Source: an uncultured Oscillospiraceae bacterium
Lineage (GTDB): Bacteria > Bacillota > Clostridia > Oscillospirales > Ruminococcaceae
Assembly (NCBI GenBank): GCA_934448295.1
Contig: CAKSEY010000011.1
Location: 1 to 64,000, forward strand
DNA length: 64,000 nucleotides
Reading direction: 5' to 3'
Part shown: positions 8,071 to 14,209 of the stretch, in pieces
Numbering within the stretch: the stretch's first letter is position 1
Layout of the letters: every line of letters starts with the position of its first letter
Notes under the pieces: model-generated
Database searches by the model: none
Seen by the model: the letters and a program-made list of their open reading frames with translations, nothing else
Told to the model about the DNA's origin: nothing
Made by a program: the position numbers and the translations under genes

Positions 8071-8166
8071 CGACCTTCCTCGATTCTTTCACTTGACTTT
8101 TCCTTTCGATTGTGGTAAAATACCACTGTAATACATTTTCTTTGCCGCTTTCGTGATTGCCGTCAC

Positions 8167-8355
8167 TTAGCGGCTTTTCTTTTTCTTCTTTGCCCAGTTC
8201 GACTTCAATCTGCTCGAAGCCCACAGCGGATATCCGCTTTCCTGCGTGCATTCGGTGTGCGAGTGTTCTGCGGGGCAGTCGTTCTTGTAGGCGCAGGTGC
8301 CGCAGTTTACCGGGTCAGCGTCTGCCTTGTCTATTGTTGCCAGGCTGTACGGCAT
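8167..8355 (-). CDS. Small Cys-rich phage protein
   Basis: This 62-residue frame begins at ATG 8353-8355 with AAAGGAGG about nine bases upstream. The middle holds four Cys residues ('NCGTCAYKNDC...ECTQESGY'), a likely small zinc or Fe-S site, and the end is very Lys-rich (KKKKKSR). It overlaps the preceding membrane-protein gene by 41 bases in another frame. I do not recognise the family. Small four-Cys proteins of this kind are common in Firmicutes phage early regions. Confidence 0.6.
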   Translation of the reverse strand: MPYSLATIDKADADPVNCGTCAYKNDCPAEHSHTECTQESGYPLWASSRLKSNWAKKKKKSR

Positions 8356-8539
8356 TGCGGCTTGTCCTCCTTTCTCTGAAAAATGCTCCCTTGAAGCTCC
8401 ATACTGCGACAATGCAGGCAACGGCTACGATGATGTCCGCGCCGTTCATGGAGTAGCTCCAGCCGTTCAGCGCGGAAGCTATCCAGCGCAGGTGGAAGCC
8501 TATCAGGGCGGCTATCGCGTAGGGTATGTATTTCTTCAT
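8315..8539 (-). CDS. Small membrane protein (phage)
   Basis: The 74-residue product begins MKKYIPYAIAALIGFHLRW and has two hydrophobic helices (about 5-22 and 33-50, 'IIVAVACIVAVWSF') followed by a basic tail. Its ATG overlaps the TGA of the gene before it (ATGA), a coupled arrangement used through this operon. No function can be assigned; small two-helix phage proteins can be holin-like or superinfection factors, but nothing here decides that. Confidence 0.65.
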   Translation of the reverse strand: MKKYIPYAIAALIGFHLRWIASALNGWSYSMNGADIIVAVACIVAVWSFKGAFFRERRTSRNAVQPGNNRQGRR

Positions 8540-8733
8540 GCCTCGCCCTCCTCCGCAAATTTGAAAATCACGTCCAGGAGCACCGGCTCGTCAACCCTGC
8601 CATCGCGTACGATAACGTACCTCTTTCCGTCCTTGTAGATCGCAGCATAACGGATTTCAGAGCTTCCTGTCTCGACTTCTGTGTCTGCGCCAAACCACCG
8701 GAGCAGTTTGAGAGTTTTGCGGAACGCATTCAC
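8536..8733 (-). CDS. Phage protein, C-terminal part (gene split by in-frame TAG)
   Basis: The frame from a GTG at 8731-8733 codes for 65 residues ('NAFRKTLKLLRWFGADTEVET', then a beta-rich 'IRYAAIYKDGKRYVIVRDGR'). There is no convincing ribosome binding site before this GTG. The same frame continues upstream through Tyr-Gly-Asp-Ala to a TAG at 8746-8748 and then into the 8746-8856 frame. The two together make a 106-residue protein interrupted by one amber codon. I do not recognise the family. Confidence 0.6.
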   Translation of the reverse strand: MNAFRKTLKLLRWFGADTEVETGSSEIRYAAIYKDGKRYVIVRDGRVDEPVLLDVIFKFAEEGEA

Positions 8734-8745
8734 ATAACCGTCAGC

Positions 8746-8856
8746 CTAGTCAAACCAGTTGTGCATTTTGGCTGTGCGGGCGAAATCAACCGAGCTGATA
8801 AGCTCTGCATAAAATTCGGCAGCCATGTTTTTGTCAAAGTTTATTTCGTATTTCAT
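8746..8856 (-). CDS. Phage protein, N-terminal part (36 residues before TAG)
   Basis: An ATG at 8854-8856 follows GGAGGTG six bases upstream and overlaps the stop of the preceding gene. It opens a 36-residue frame (MKYEINFDKNMAAEFYAELI and on to NWFD) that ends at TAG 8746-8748. Four codons later the same frame continues in the 8536-8733 gene. The good translation start here and its absence downstream argue that the two were one gene. Confidence 0.6.
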   Translation of the reverse strand: MKYEINFDKNMAAEFYAELISSVDFARTAKMHNWFD

Positions 8857-9044
8857 GCCTGCACCTCCTCGTGCTCTATAATGGAAAGTTCAGAACCCAT
8901 GCAGCGAACAATGCCGTTGTTTCGCAGCACGGTTACGAAATAAACGTCATACAGTTCGTTGCCGTTCTCAGCGCTGACCGCCTGCATAACGAGCCCAACG
9001 CCATGATCGGCGTGATTTACTGTGTCGCCTGTCTTAAATTTCAT
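8853..9044 (-). CDS. Small phage protein with SH3/KOW-like fold
   Basis: This 63-residue protein begins MKFKTGDTVNHADHGVGLVM, a pattern seen in small beta-barrel domains of the KOW/CarD-N type ('GDxVxHxxHGxGxV'), followed by 'YDVYFVTVL' and an acidic end. The ATG at 9042-9044 overlaps the stop of the excisionase gene and has GGAGG seven bases upstream. An open frame extends further upstream but is only the excisionase gene read in another frame. The function is unknown; the fold suggests nucleic-acid or RNA-polymerase contact, which is an inference. Confidence 0.65.
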   Translation of the reverse strand: MKFKTGDTVNHADHGVGLVMQAVSAENGNELYDVYFVTVLRNNGIVRCMGSELSIIEHEEVQA

Positions 9045-9262
9045 GGCTGTGCCTCCTCGACAGCGTTCATGAATTTCATGAGCTGTCCCTTTTCGTATCG
9101 GTAGTTCTTGCCTACCTTTGTCGCCGGTATCTTCCCTTGCCGCGCCAGCGTCCGTACGTGCTGGACGGTCAGCCCGAACAGGAGCGCGACATCTTCGCTG
9201 TCCAGCACCGGCGGCATTCCCGCCCATGTCTTGTATGGGCGGCGCTTGATTTTCGTTGACAT
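9041..9262 (-). CDS. xis: Excisionase-family HTH protein
   Basis: The 73-residue product has a MerR/excisionase-type winged helix-turn-helix ('PPVLDSEDVALLFGLTVQHVRTLARQGKIPATKVGKNYRYEKGQL'), the form of the small DNA-binding proteins that direct prophage excision or act as early regulators. AAAGGAA lies seven bases before the ATG. It is the second gene after the Cro-like regulator in the leftward early transcript, a usual place for such a gene. Whether it is the true recombination directionality factor for the integrase at 12639 is inferred. Confidence 0.82.
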   Translation of the reverse strand: MSTKIKRRPYKTWAGMPPVLDSEDVALLFGLTVQHVRTLARQGKIPATKVGKNYRYEKGQLMKFMNAVEEAQP

Positions 9263-9313
9263 AATTTATTCCTTTCAAAATCGTTTTGTTGATATGCTTG
9301 CTCAGAGCAAACA

Positions 9314-9520
9314 TTAGCGGCAAAAAAATATGCTATCTCTTTCGGAACGGCTAAGCCCAAGCACCTCTGCTATGTTCATTATTTCAGAAGCCTTGAATCC
9401 ACGTTCGTTGTTTATCTTCTGGTACATTGCCTCATGGGAAATACCTACCGCAGAAGCGAGTCGCCTTACCGTATAGCCTCTTGCTTCCATAAACTGACGG
9501 AGCTTATTGGTGTCTGTCAT
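9314..9520 (-). CDS. Cro-like HTH regulator
   Basis: A 68-residue helix-turn-helix protein ('LRQFMEARGYTVRRLASAVGISHEAMYQKINNERGFKASEIMNIAEVLGLS') of the XRE/Cro type. The start at 9518-9520 is chosen because AGAGGTGA lies six bases before it; a GTG three codons upstream is part of that binding site. It is the first gene of the leftward transcript, divergent from the repressor, and the promoter and operators between them mark it as the lytic-side regulator. Confidence 0.85.
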   Translation of the reverse strand: MTDTNKLRQFMEARGYTVRRLASAVGISHEAMYQKINNERGFKASEIMNIAEVLGLSRSERDSIFFCR

Positions 9521-9538
9521 TTTTATCACCTCTTTTCT

Positions 9539-9678
9539 TGTTTGCTCTCTGTCAACATCTACATTATAGCACTTTGTTTGCTCATTGTCAACATTTTATT
9601 ACTAAAAAGTTTGCACAAAGTCACACGTCAAATTTTGTTGAAAATGTATAGTCAATTTATGTTGACAAATAGCAAACA
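9539..9678. promoter_or_regulatory. Triple operator of the lysogeny switch
   Basis: Three 19-base sites share 16 positions: TGTTGACAnnnAGCAAACA. They lie at 9660-9678 (plus strand) and 9575-9593 and 9539-9557 (minus strand). Each is an imperfect dyad with TGTT...AACA ends and an inner C...G pair. The first two coincide with the -35 boxes of the divergent promoters and the third covers the start of the leftward transcript. This is the expected layout for repressor/Cro control of both promoters. Confidence 0.8.
9563..9591 (-). promoter_or_regulatory. Leftward early promoter (sigma-A)
   Basis: On the minus strand TTGACA (9586-9591) and TATAAT (9563-9568) are separated by exactly 17 bases, a full consensus match. 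It reads into the Cro-like gene and the early operon. The -35 lies inside one operator copy. Confidence 0.9.
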
Positions 9679-9690
9679 CAGTGATATAAT
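9662..9690 (+). promoter_or_regulatory. Rightward repressor promoter (sigma-A)
   Basis: TTGACA (9662-9667) and TATAAT (9685-9690) with a 17-base spacer form a full consensus promoter 23 bases before the repressor ATG. The spacer is very similar to that of the opposing promoter because both contain the operator sequence. Confidence 0.9.
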
Positions 9691-9712
9691 GTATATGCTA
9701 GGAGGTGATAAA

Positions 9713-10186
9713 ATGTCAATTCTAGGCGATAATGTGAAACGAATCCGAATTGAAAAAGGCTTATCCCAGGACGAACTTGCTCAAAAAGTTGGATATACTA
9801 GCCGTTCAACAATAAGCTGTATCGAAAGCGGAAAAAGGGACTGTTCGCAAAGACAAATCGTTGCACTTGCTGACGCGCTTGGAGTATCTCCGGGTGATCT
9901 TCTTGAAAAGTCCGACGCTCCACCAGATACGGTCAAAGCCGTAAAGTTCGTTAGTGCTCCGGAAATCGAAAAAAAGATTATTGATATGTTTGTATCTTTG
10001 CCAGCCGACAGCCAGTCAAAGGTGATAGAGAAGCTAAAAAGCATATCAAAAAAATTTTCACCTGTCTCGATGATTTCCCGAAGCTCAAACGACCGCCCAC
10101 CAGAAACGAAGCTGCTCACACCTGAACAGCGCGAACGGCTCGCCAAAGCCCCGGACGAAACTAAAAATCCGGACAACGACATCTGA
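9713..10186 (+). CDS. XRE-family phage repressor
   Basis: The 157-residue protein has an N-terminal HTH_3 domain ('DNVKRIRIEKGLSQDELAQKVGYTSRSTISCIESGKRDCS') and a charged C-terminal region with no S24 peptidase motif. It therefore looks like the class of repressors that is inactivated by a separate ImmA-type protease, and that gene follows directly. GGAGGTG lies six bases before the ATG. A longer frame upstream crosses its own promoter and is discounted. Confidence 0.9.
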   Translation: MSILGDNVKRIRIEKGLSQDELAQKVGYTSRSTISCIESGKRDCSQRQIVALADALGVSPGDLLEKSDAPPDTVKAVKFVSAPEIEKKIIDMFVSLPADSQSKVIEKLKSISKKFSPVSMISRSSNDRPPETKLLTPEQRERLAKAPDETKNPDNDI

Positions 10187-10225
10187 TAAGCGGCTATAAT
10201 TCGACCCCCACAGGGTACAATACTT

Positions 10226-10828
10226 GTGGAGGTGAGAGTTATAGAAAACGCTTACAAACTTTACAAGGACGCGCGCGACGCATCGTGGAACTGCCTTATC
10301 AGGACTGGCGCGGCAGAAATGCCGATAAAGGTGTTGAAAATAGCAGGGTTCTGCGGTGTGAGAGTGGCAAAAGACAGCGTGGTGCAGTACCTGGAACCGG
10401 GCGTTTCCGGCTGCACGATCTTTGACGGAACCGGCTGGCAGATCATCTACCGGGATTCCGAGAACCGGGGGCGCACACGCTTCACTATCGCGCATGAGCT
10501 CGGGCATATCCTGCTCGGGCATGAACTCAGCCCGGATAAATCCGGGCATTTCCGAACAGCCTCGGACAGGCGCGAACCTGCGGAGACCCAGGCGGACGAA
10601 TTCGCGGCGCGGCTTCTCGCTCCTGCCTGCGTGCTCTGGGCATTGGAGTGCTACGAGCCGGAGGACATCATGCGCGTCTGCGACATCAGCGCAGAGGCGG
10701 CGCGGTACCGCTCCGAGCGCATGAAAGTACTGCGAGATCGCGGGAAATTCCTCACATCACCGCTGGAGCGGCAGGTGTACGAGGCTTTCAAGCCGTGGAT
10801 CGAACAACAAAAAGGCCGTCCTGAATAA
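10226..10828 (+). CDS. immA: ImmA/IrrE-family metallopeptidase
   Basis: ImmA proteins are zinc proteases that cleave a phage or ICE repressor after a host signal. The product (about 200 residues) has 'FTIAHELGHILLGH' near residue 87 (HExxH) and the downstream 'ETQADEFAARLLAP' third-ligand segment. The start is uncertain: GTG codons at 10226 and 10232 have no binding site, whereas a strong GGAGGTGA at 10228-10235 is followed by an ATA at 10241 where an ATG would be expected. The gene directly follows its probable substrate, the repressor. Confidence 0.88.
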   Translation: MEVRVIENAYKLYKDARDASWNCLIRTGAAEMPIKVLKIAGFCGVRVAKDSVVQYLEPGVSGCTIFDGTGWQIIYRDSENRGRTRFTIAHELGHILLGHELSPDKSGHFRTASDRREPAETQADEFAARLLAPACVLWALECYEPEDIMRVCDISAEAARYRSERMKVLRDRGKFLTSPLERQVYEAFKPWIEQQKGRPE

Positions 10829-10882
10829 GGGCGGTGTACATAAAATGGTTGTATTGTGAAAATTCAAGTAGGAGGAACCAAT

Positions 10883-11518
10883 ATGAAAAAAAGCAAGGCT
10901 ATTATTTCGCTAATTATCGCGCTCTCATTAACGGGCTGCAACTCTGCGAATCAAACTACTGAGCTTCAAAAAGACTACAACAAGTTAAAAGACAAATACG
11001 ACGCTGTCCTTTCTGAGCTAAAAACCACAGTGAGTGAAAATGATGATTTAAAGAAAGAAATAAAGTCGCTTAATTCGGAAATTGAAGAGTACAAAAAGGA
11101 ATCATCTAACCAGGAAGCAGAGACAGAAAATGTAAATTCGCCGAATTCGATTATATTTAACGGCATGGAAATAACACCTAAAACTGAATCTTCCTCCCTG
11201 GTTCTAGACGAGAAAGAATATAGTGATCATTATCAAGAAAAAGTCATTGTGTATCCGCTGATCATAAAGAATGTTGGAAATGAAACCAATTCATTAAACC
11301 ACTATTTTGCCCATTACTATGGTTCACAGGGCAAGGAAATGGATATGTTGTATTTTGATTTTGAGGACGGTTTTGATATATACACAAGCCTTCGTCCCGG
11401 GGCAAGTATCGAAGGCAATTTCTATATGCTTTATGACGGAAATGGTGATTACTACATAAGGTTCAACAATTTTTCGGAAGTAAAAGAAATCTGCGTTACC
11501 GTTAATGTTGTACTTTGA
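10883..11518 (+). CDS. Prophage lipoprotein with coiled coil, superinfection-exclusion candidate
   Basis: The 211-residue protein has a lipoprotein signal (MKKSKAIISLIIALSLTGC, lipobox LTGC), then a predicted coiled coil (about 28-75, 'LQKDYNKLKDKYDAVLSELK'), a polar linker and a beta-rich C-terminal domain of the DUF4352-like kind ('VIVYPLIIKNVGNETN'). AGGAGG lies six bases before the ATG. It sits between the repressor/ImmA pair and the integrase. In lactic-acid phages (TP-J34 ltp, sie2009) that is where lipoproteins or membrane proteins blocking DNA entry of other phages are found. That role is inferred from position and topology only. Confidence 0.8.
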   Translation: MKKSKAIISLIIALSLTGCNSANQTTELQKDYNKLKDKYDAVLSELKTTVSENDDLKKEIKSLNSEIEEYKKESSNQEAETENVNSPNSIIFNGMEITPKTESSSLVLDEKEYSDHYQEKVIVYPLIIKNVGNETNSLNHYFAHYYGSQGKEMDMLYFDFEDGFDIYTSLRPGASIEGNFYMLYDGNGDYYIRFNNFSEVKEICVTVNVVL

Positions 11519-11533
11519 GGAGGCGCGAACACC

Positions 11534-12511
11534 ATGTTTAAAGACGATTTCCGCACATTCCGGAACAAAGTACAGCAATATTCCGACAAGTTCGACACCA
11601 TGACCGAGGAAGCCACGAAGAACGCGATAATCATGCCGTTTCTCGTTCTGCTCGGCTATGATGTGTTCGACCCGGAAGAAATTATCCCGGAGTACACCTG
11701 TGATGTTGCCGGAAAGAAGGGCGAGAAGATAGACTATGTTATCCTGCACGATGGAGAGCCCACGGTCCTCATCGAAGCCAAACGCGCCGGGCTGAAACTC
11801 CAGAAACAGCAGCAAGCGCAGCTCTATCGGTACTTCTCAACAAACCGCTGCCGCCTAGCAGTACTGACGAACGGAATCACATACAGCTTTTTCAGCGACA
11901 TCAACGCCCCGAATGTTATGGACGACGAGCCTTTCCTGTCTTTCAACATTCTTGAAGATGATGAAGAACTGTTTCTTTCGTCTCTGGAGCAGTTCCACAA
12001 GTCAGTTTTCAACGTCAAGGACATACTCACAAAGGCAGTGTTTCTGAAATACCTCAAGGTAGTTGAGCAGACGCTCCGGCAGGATCTCATAAATCCCAGC
12101 GACGAGCTGGTCAAGTATTTCCTTTCCCGCCCGGAGATAAAGACCGGAAATCGCATTACCGCGCAGATGATAGACAAGCACCGCGCAGCTACCAAAGAAG
12201 CCATGCTGAAAGTTATGGGCGCGGTGATATCCGTGGACGCTGCACCAGCTGAGCAGGCTCCTCAGACTAACACAGGGGTGAACGATATCATCAGCAGTCT
12301 CCCAGCCGGGAACGAGTACCGTTCTACTGACGTTTACGGCGTGACAAATATTCAGGTGGTTCGTGACGGCAAGGTCATAGGCAGGCTCAGAGTTTCCACC
12401 TATCATGGAAAGCTGAGATACGACTACACAGAGCTCGGCGGCAGCGGGAAGCTGCATTTCCTTACTGGCGCAGATGAATGTGAAAAGTATCTTGATCCGG
12501 CTTATACATAA
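11534..12511 (+). CDS. Stand-alone HsdR N-terminal-type nuclease domain protein
   Basis: The 325-residue protein has the N-terminal fold of type I restriction subunit R: 'ATKNAIIMPFLVLLGYDVFDPEEIIPEYTCDVAG' followed by the PD-(D/E)xK motif (D67 in 'KIDYVIL', then 'VLIEAKRAG', E81 and K83). No helicase domain and no HsdM or HsdS is nearby; the C-terminal half is a different domain ending 'GSGKLHFLTGADECEKYL'. Its place next to int, where cargo and defence genes collect, suggests an accessory defence or anti-phage role. Such lone HsdR_N proteins occur in many prophages and their function is not established. Confidence 0.85.
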   Translation: MFKDDFRTFRNKVQQYSDKFDTMTEEATKNAIIMPFLVLLGYDVFDPEEIIPEYTCDVAGKKGEKIDYVILHDGEPTVLIEAKRAGLKLQKQQQAQLYRYFSTNRCRLAVLTNGITYSFFSDINAPNVMDDEPFLSFNILEDDEELFLSSLEQFHKSVFNVKDILTKAVFLKYLKVVEQTLRQDLINPSDELVKYFLSRPEIKTGNRITAQMIDKHRAATKEAMLKVMGAVISVDAAPAEQAPQTNTGVNDIISSLPAGNEYRSTDVYGVTNIQVVRDGKVIGRLRVSTYHGKLRYDYTELGGSGKLHFLTGADECEKYLDPAYT

Positions 12512-12575
12512 AAAAAATTCCCCGCACAAGCGAGGAAAAACATATAAAATAAAATCATTCAACAAAACGATTTCG

Positions 12576-12618
12576 CAGGCGCTAAAAGCCTACATAGGTA
12601 TTATACCACAAGCGCCTG
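12576..12618. repeat. Inverted repeat upstream of int
   Basis: CAGGCGCT (12576-12583) and AGCGCCTG (12611-12618) form a perfect 8-bp inverted repeat in the 127-base gap before the integrase gene. It could be a leader hairpin or an arm-type binding site. A smaller hairpin (12524-12537) lies next to it. Nothing else is seen in this gap. Confidence 0.5.
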
Positions 12619-12638
12619 TGCCTGTCAAGGAGGTTAAT

Positions 12639-13865
12639 ATGGCACGGCTAAAAAATACGCCCCGTGCGGACGGACGTGTGCAGTCCCGCGTGTACATCGG
12701 CGCCGGAGCGGACGGAAAGAAGAAATACAAGTACGTCTATGCGGCGAACAACAAGGAGCTCCAGGAAAAAGTCACCGAGCTGAAAACCAAGCTCGGTAAA
12801 GGAATCGACCTGTTGTCCGAGCATGACAGCCTAGATTCATGGGGTAAGCGCTGGCTCAAAAGGAAAACAAACCGCGTGTCCGAGAACTGGGCGAAAGCAC
12901 TCGACATCAACTACCGAAAACTGGAGCCGCTCCTGCGCATGGAGGTGACCGAACTCCGGCGCATAGACCTGGAGGACGTGCTCACCGACCTCGCCGCCCA
13001 GGATTACTCCGAGCGCGTAATAAAGGCGGTGCGCGATATAGCCTCCGGAATCATGGAGATGTGCGTAGAAAATCGCGTGATAGAGTATAATCCGTTCCGC
13101 GCAGTGGAACTCCCGAAAGTACGGCAGAAGCCCGGAAACGAACGGCGCGCACTTACTCCCGAGGAGCGGCGCTGGATTGAGGAAACGCCGCATAGAGCGC
13201 AGACGGCGGCTATGATCATGATGTATGCGGGGCTTCGGCGCGGGGAGCTTATCCCGCTGCTATGGAGCGACATCAATCTTGAAAAAGGCACCATCAGCGT
13301 GAACAAGTCCGTTGAAATGCTGGACGGACACCCCTCGGTGAAATCCGGCGGCAAGACGGAGCACGCCACGAGAATTGTGTATATCCCGCAGGTGCTGATA
13401 AATTACCTGAAGCCGATAGCAGGGAGCCGCTTTGAGTTGGTTTGCCCCTCTGCCCAGGGAAAAATGCTGACCGATTCCGCATGGAAGCGCCTGTGGAGCA
13501 GCTACATCAAGGATCTGAATATGAAATACGCTGATTTTGGCAGCTACATTATAAACGGCAAGCCCATGGAGCGGCCGTCAAGCAAGTGCAAGCCAGGCGG
13601 CGTGCCGATATTGATTCCACAGTTTACGGCTCACTGGCTCCGGCACACATTTATCACGCTGATGTATCTTTCCGGCGTTGATGTTCTCACGGCCGCCGAG
13701 CAGGCGGGGCACTCCGATGTAAAAATCACTATGGAGATATATACGCACCTTGATGCAGAGTACAAGAAGCGCACCATGGAAAAGCTGGATTATTATGTTG
13801 AGTATGGGTGTCAGATGAGTGTCAAAAACTCCAAGAAGCCGCACCACAAAGCCAATATTTCATAG
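12639..13865 (+). CDS. int: Tyrosine recombinase (phage integrase)
   Basis: The 408-residue enzyme integrates and excises the element at tRNA-Arg. An AP2-like arm-binding N-terminus ('RVYIGAGADGKKKYKYVYAA'), a core-binding SAM-like domain and a C-terminal catalytic domain are visible. The catalytic set is complete: R200 ('AGLRRGE'), H332-x-x-R335 ('HWLRHTF'), H358 ('AGHSD') and Y368 ('IYTH'). AAGGAGGT lies six bases before the ATG at 12639; a longer frame upstream overlaps the HsdR-like gene and is rejected. The stop codon lies within the tRNA-derived attachment site, so the last codons are set by the chromosomal att sequence. Confidence 0.96.
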   Translation: MARLKNTPRADGRVQSRVYIGAGADGKKKYKYVYAANNKELQEKVTELKTKLGKGIDLLSEHDSLDSWGKRWLKRKTNRVSENWAKALDINYRKLEPLLRMEVTELRRIDLEDVLTDLAAQDYSERVIKAVRDIASGIMEMCVENRVIEYNPFRAVELPKVRQKPGNERRALTPEERRWIEETPHRAQTAAMIMMYAGLRRGELIPLLWSDINLEKGTISVNKSVEMLDGHPSVKSGGKTEHATRIVYIPQVLINYLKPIAGSRFELVCPSAQGKMLTDSAWKRLWSSYIKDLNMKYADFGSYIINGKPMERPSSKCKPGGVPILIPQFTAHWLRHTFITLMYLSGVDVLTAAEQAGHSDVKITMEIYTHLDAEYKKRTMEKLDYYVEYGCQMSVKNSKKPHHKANIS

Positions 13866-13911
13866 CCTCCGACGCTATGTGCCGTGCGTTCGAATCGCAT
13901 CAGGCGTACCA
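13862..13911 (+). other. Attachment site: 3' half of tRNA-Arg(CCG)
   Basis: These bases fold as the 3' part of a tRNA: anticodon stem ATAGC/GCTAT around the loop CTCCGAC (anticodon CCG, 13869-13871), variable GTGCC, T arm GTGCG-TTCGAAT-CGCAT, acceptor strand CAGGCGT, discriminator A and CCA (13909-13911). No 5' acceptor or D arm precedes it, since upstream lies int. It is the chromosome-side remnant left when the element inserted. An intact tRNA-Arg(CCG) on the plus strand is expected at the other end, left of this window. Confidence 0.9.
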
Positions 13912-13920
13912 ATCAGAAAA

Positions 13921-13961
13921 CCCCGCCAGATGGCTGTTTAAGCCGCTTGGCGGGGATTTTT
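13921..13961 (+). terminator. Rho-independent terminator of the tRNA-Arg locus
   Basis: CCCCGCCA (13921-13928) pairs with TGGCGGGG (13948-13955), followed by ATTTTT. It lies ten bases after the CCA end of the tRNA fragment and now also terminates int transcription. Confidence 0.88.
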
Positions 13962-14066
13962 GATGTCAGTTTTGGTGAAATGTGCTGAATGTATTTTGCC
14001 GCATTTTTGCGTATTTTTTCGTGAGTATGGGTGTCAAATCAACCTCTTCATTTACCTAACCACCGC

Positions 14067-14095
14067 TTGACAAAAATGCTCACTTGTTGTATAAT
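14067..14095 (+). promoter_or_regulatory. Promoter of the TSUP permease gene
   Basis: TTGACA (14067-14072), a 17-base spacer and TATAAT (14090-14095) form a consensus promoter. Transcription should start near 14102, which rules out the earlier in-frame ATG at 14084 as the start of the permease. Confidence 0.85.
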
Positions 14096-14134
14096 TGCAA
14101 TATCACTTATGGAAACGCTGAACAAAATATGAAC

Positions 14135-14164
14135 GACTCGTTCAGTCGAGCGAACTCACGGGTC
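14135..14164 (+). promoter_or_regulatory. Leader hairpin before the TSUP gene
   Basis: GACTCGTTC can pair with GAAC and GGGTC (nine pairs with a four-base bulge, 14135-14164), followed by GGGTTTTGTT. It could act as a weak terminator or attenuator in the 108-base leader. No known riboswitch class is recognised. Confidence 0.35.
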
Positions 14165-14209
14165 GGGTTTTGTTATATTCGTCACGAACCTGAGAAAGAA
14201 GGACATGAT

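Larger units (their letters stand above)
1..13911. mobile_element. Prophage or phage-like integrative element, partial (right end)
   Basis: A leftward early-gene block (ssb, RusA, RecT, HNH, helicase-loader candidate) and a rightward lysogeny block (repressor, ImmA, lipoprotein, nuclease domain, tyrosine integrase) meet at a divergent promoter pair near 9.6 kb. The element ends at a 50-base 3' piece of tRNA-Arg(CCG) overlapping the int stop codon. Only early and lysogeny functions are visible; head, tail and lysis genes would have to lie to the left, so an integrative element without virion genes cannot be excluded. The genes are mostly small, overlap by 1-8 bases and are visibly AT-richer than the chromosome to the right. 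Two genes carry in-frame stops. Confidence 0.88.

Noticed and set aside
8054..8251. Minus-strand frame of 65 codons before the PAPS-reductase-like gene
   Set aside because: No ribosome binding site; half of it overlaps the Cys-rich gene in another frame. The rest (8071-8166) holds a small palindrome GTGGTA-AAA-TACCAC and a hairpin, but no gene is supported.
12474..12638. N-terminal extension of the integrase
   Set aside because: The frame is open but overlaps the HsdR-like gene and an inverted repeat; the ATG at 12639 has a strong AAGGAGGT site.
14084..14209. Longer N-terminus for the TSUP permease
   Set aside because: The consensus promoter (-10 at 14090) lies inside that extension, so it could not be transcribed.
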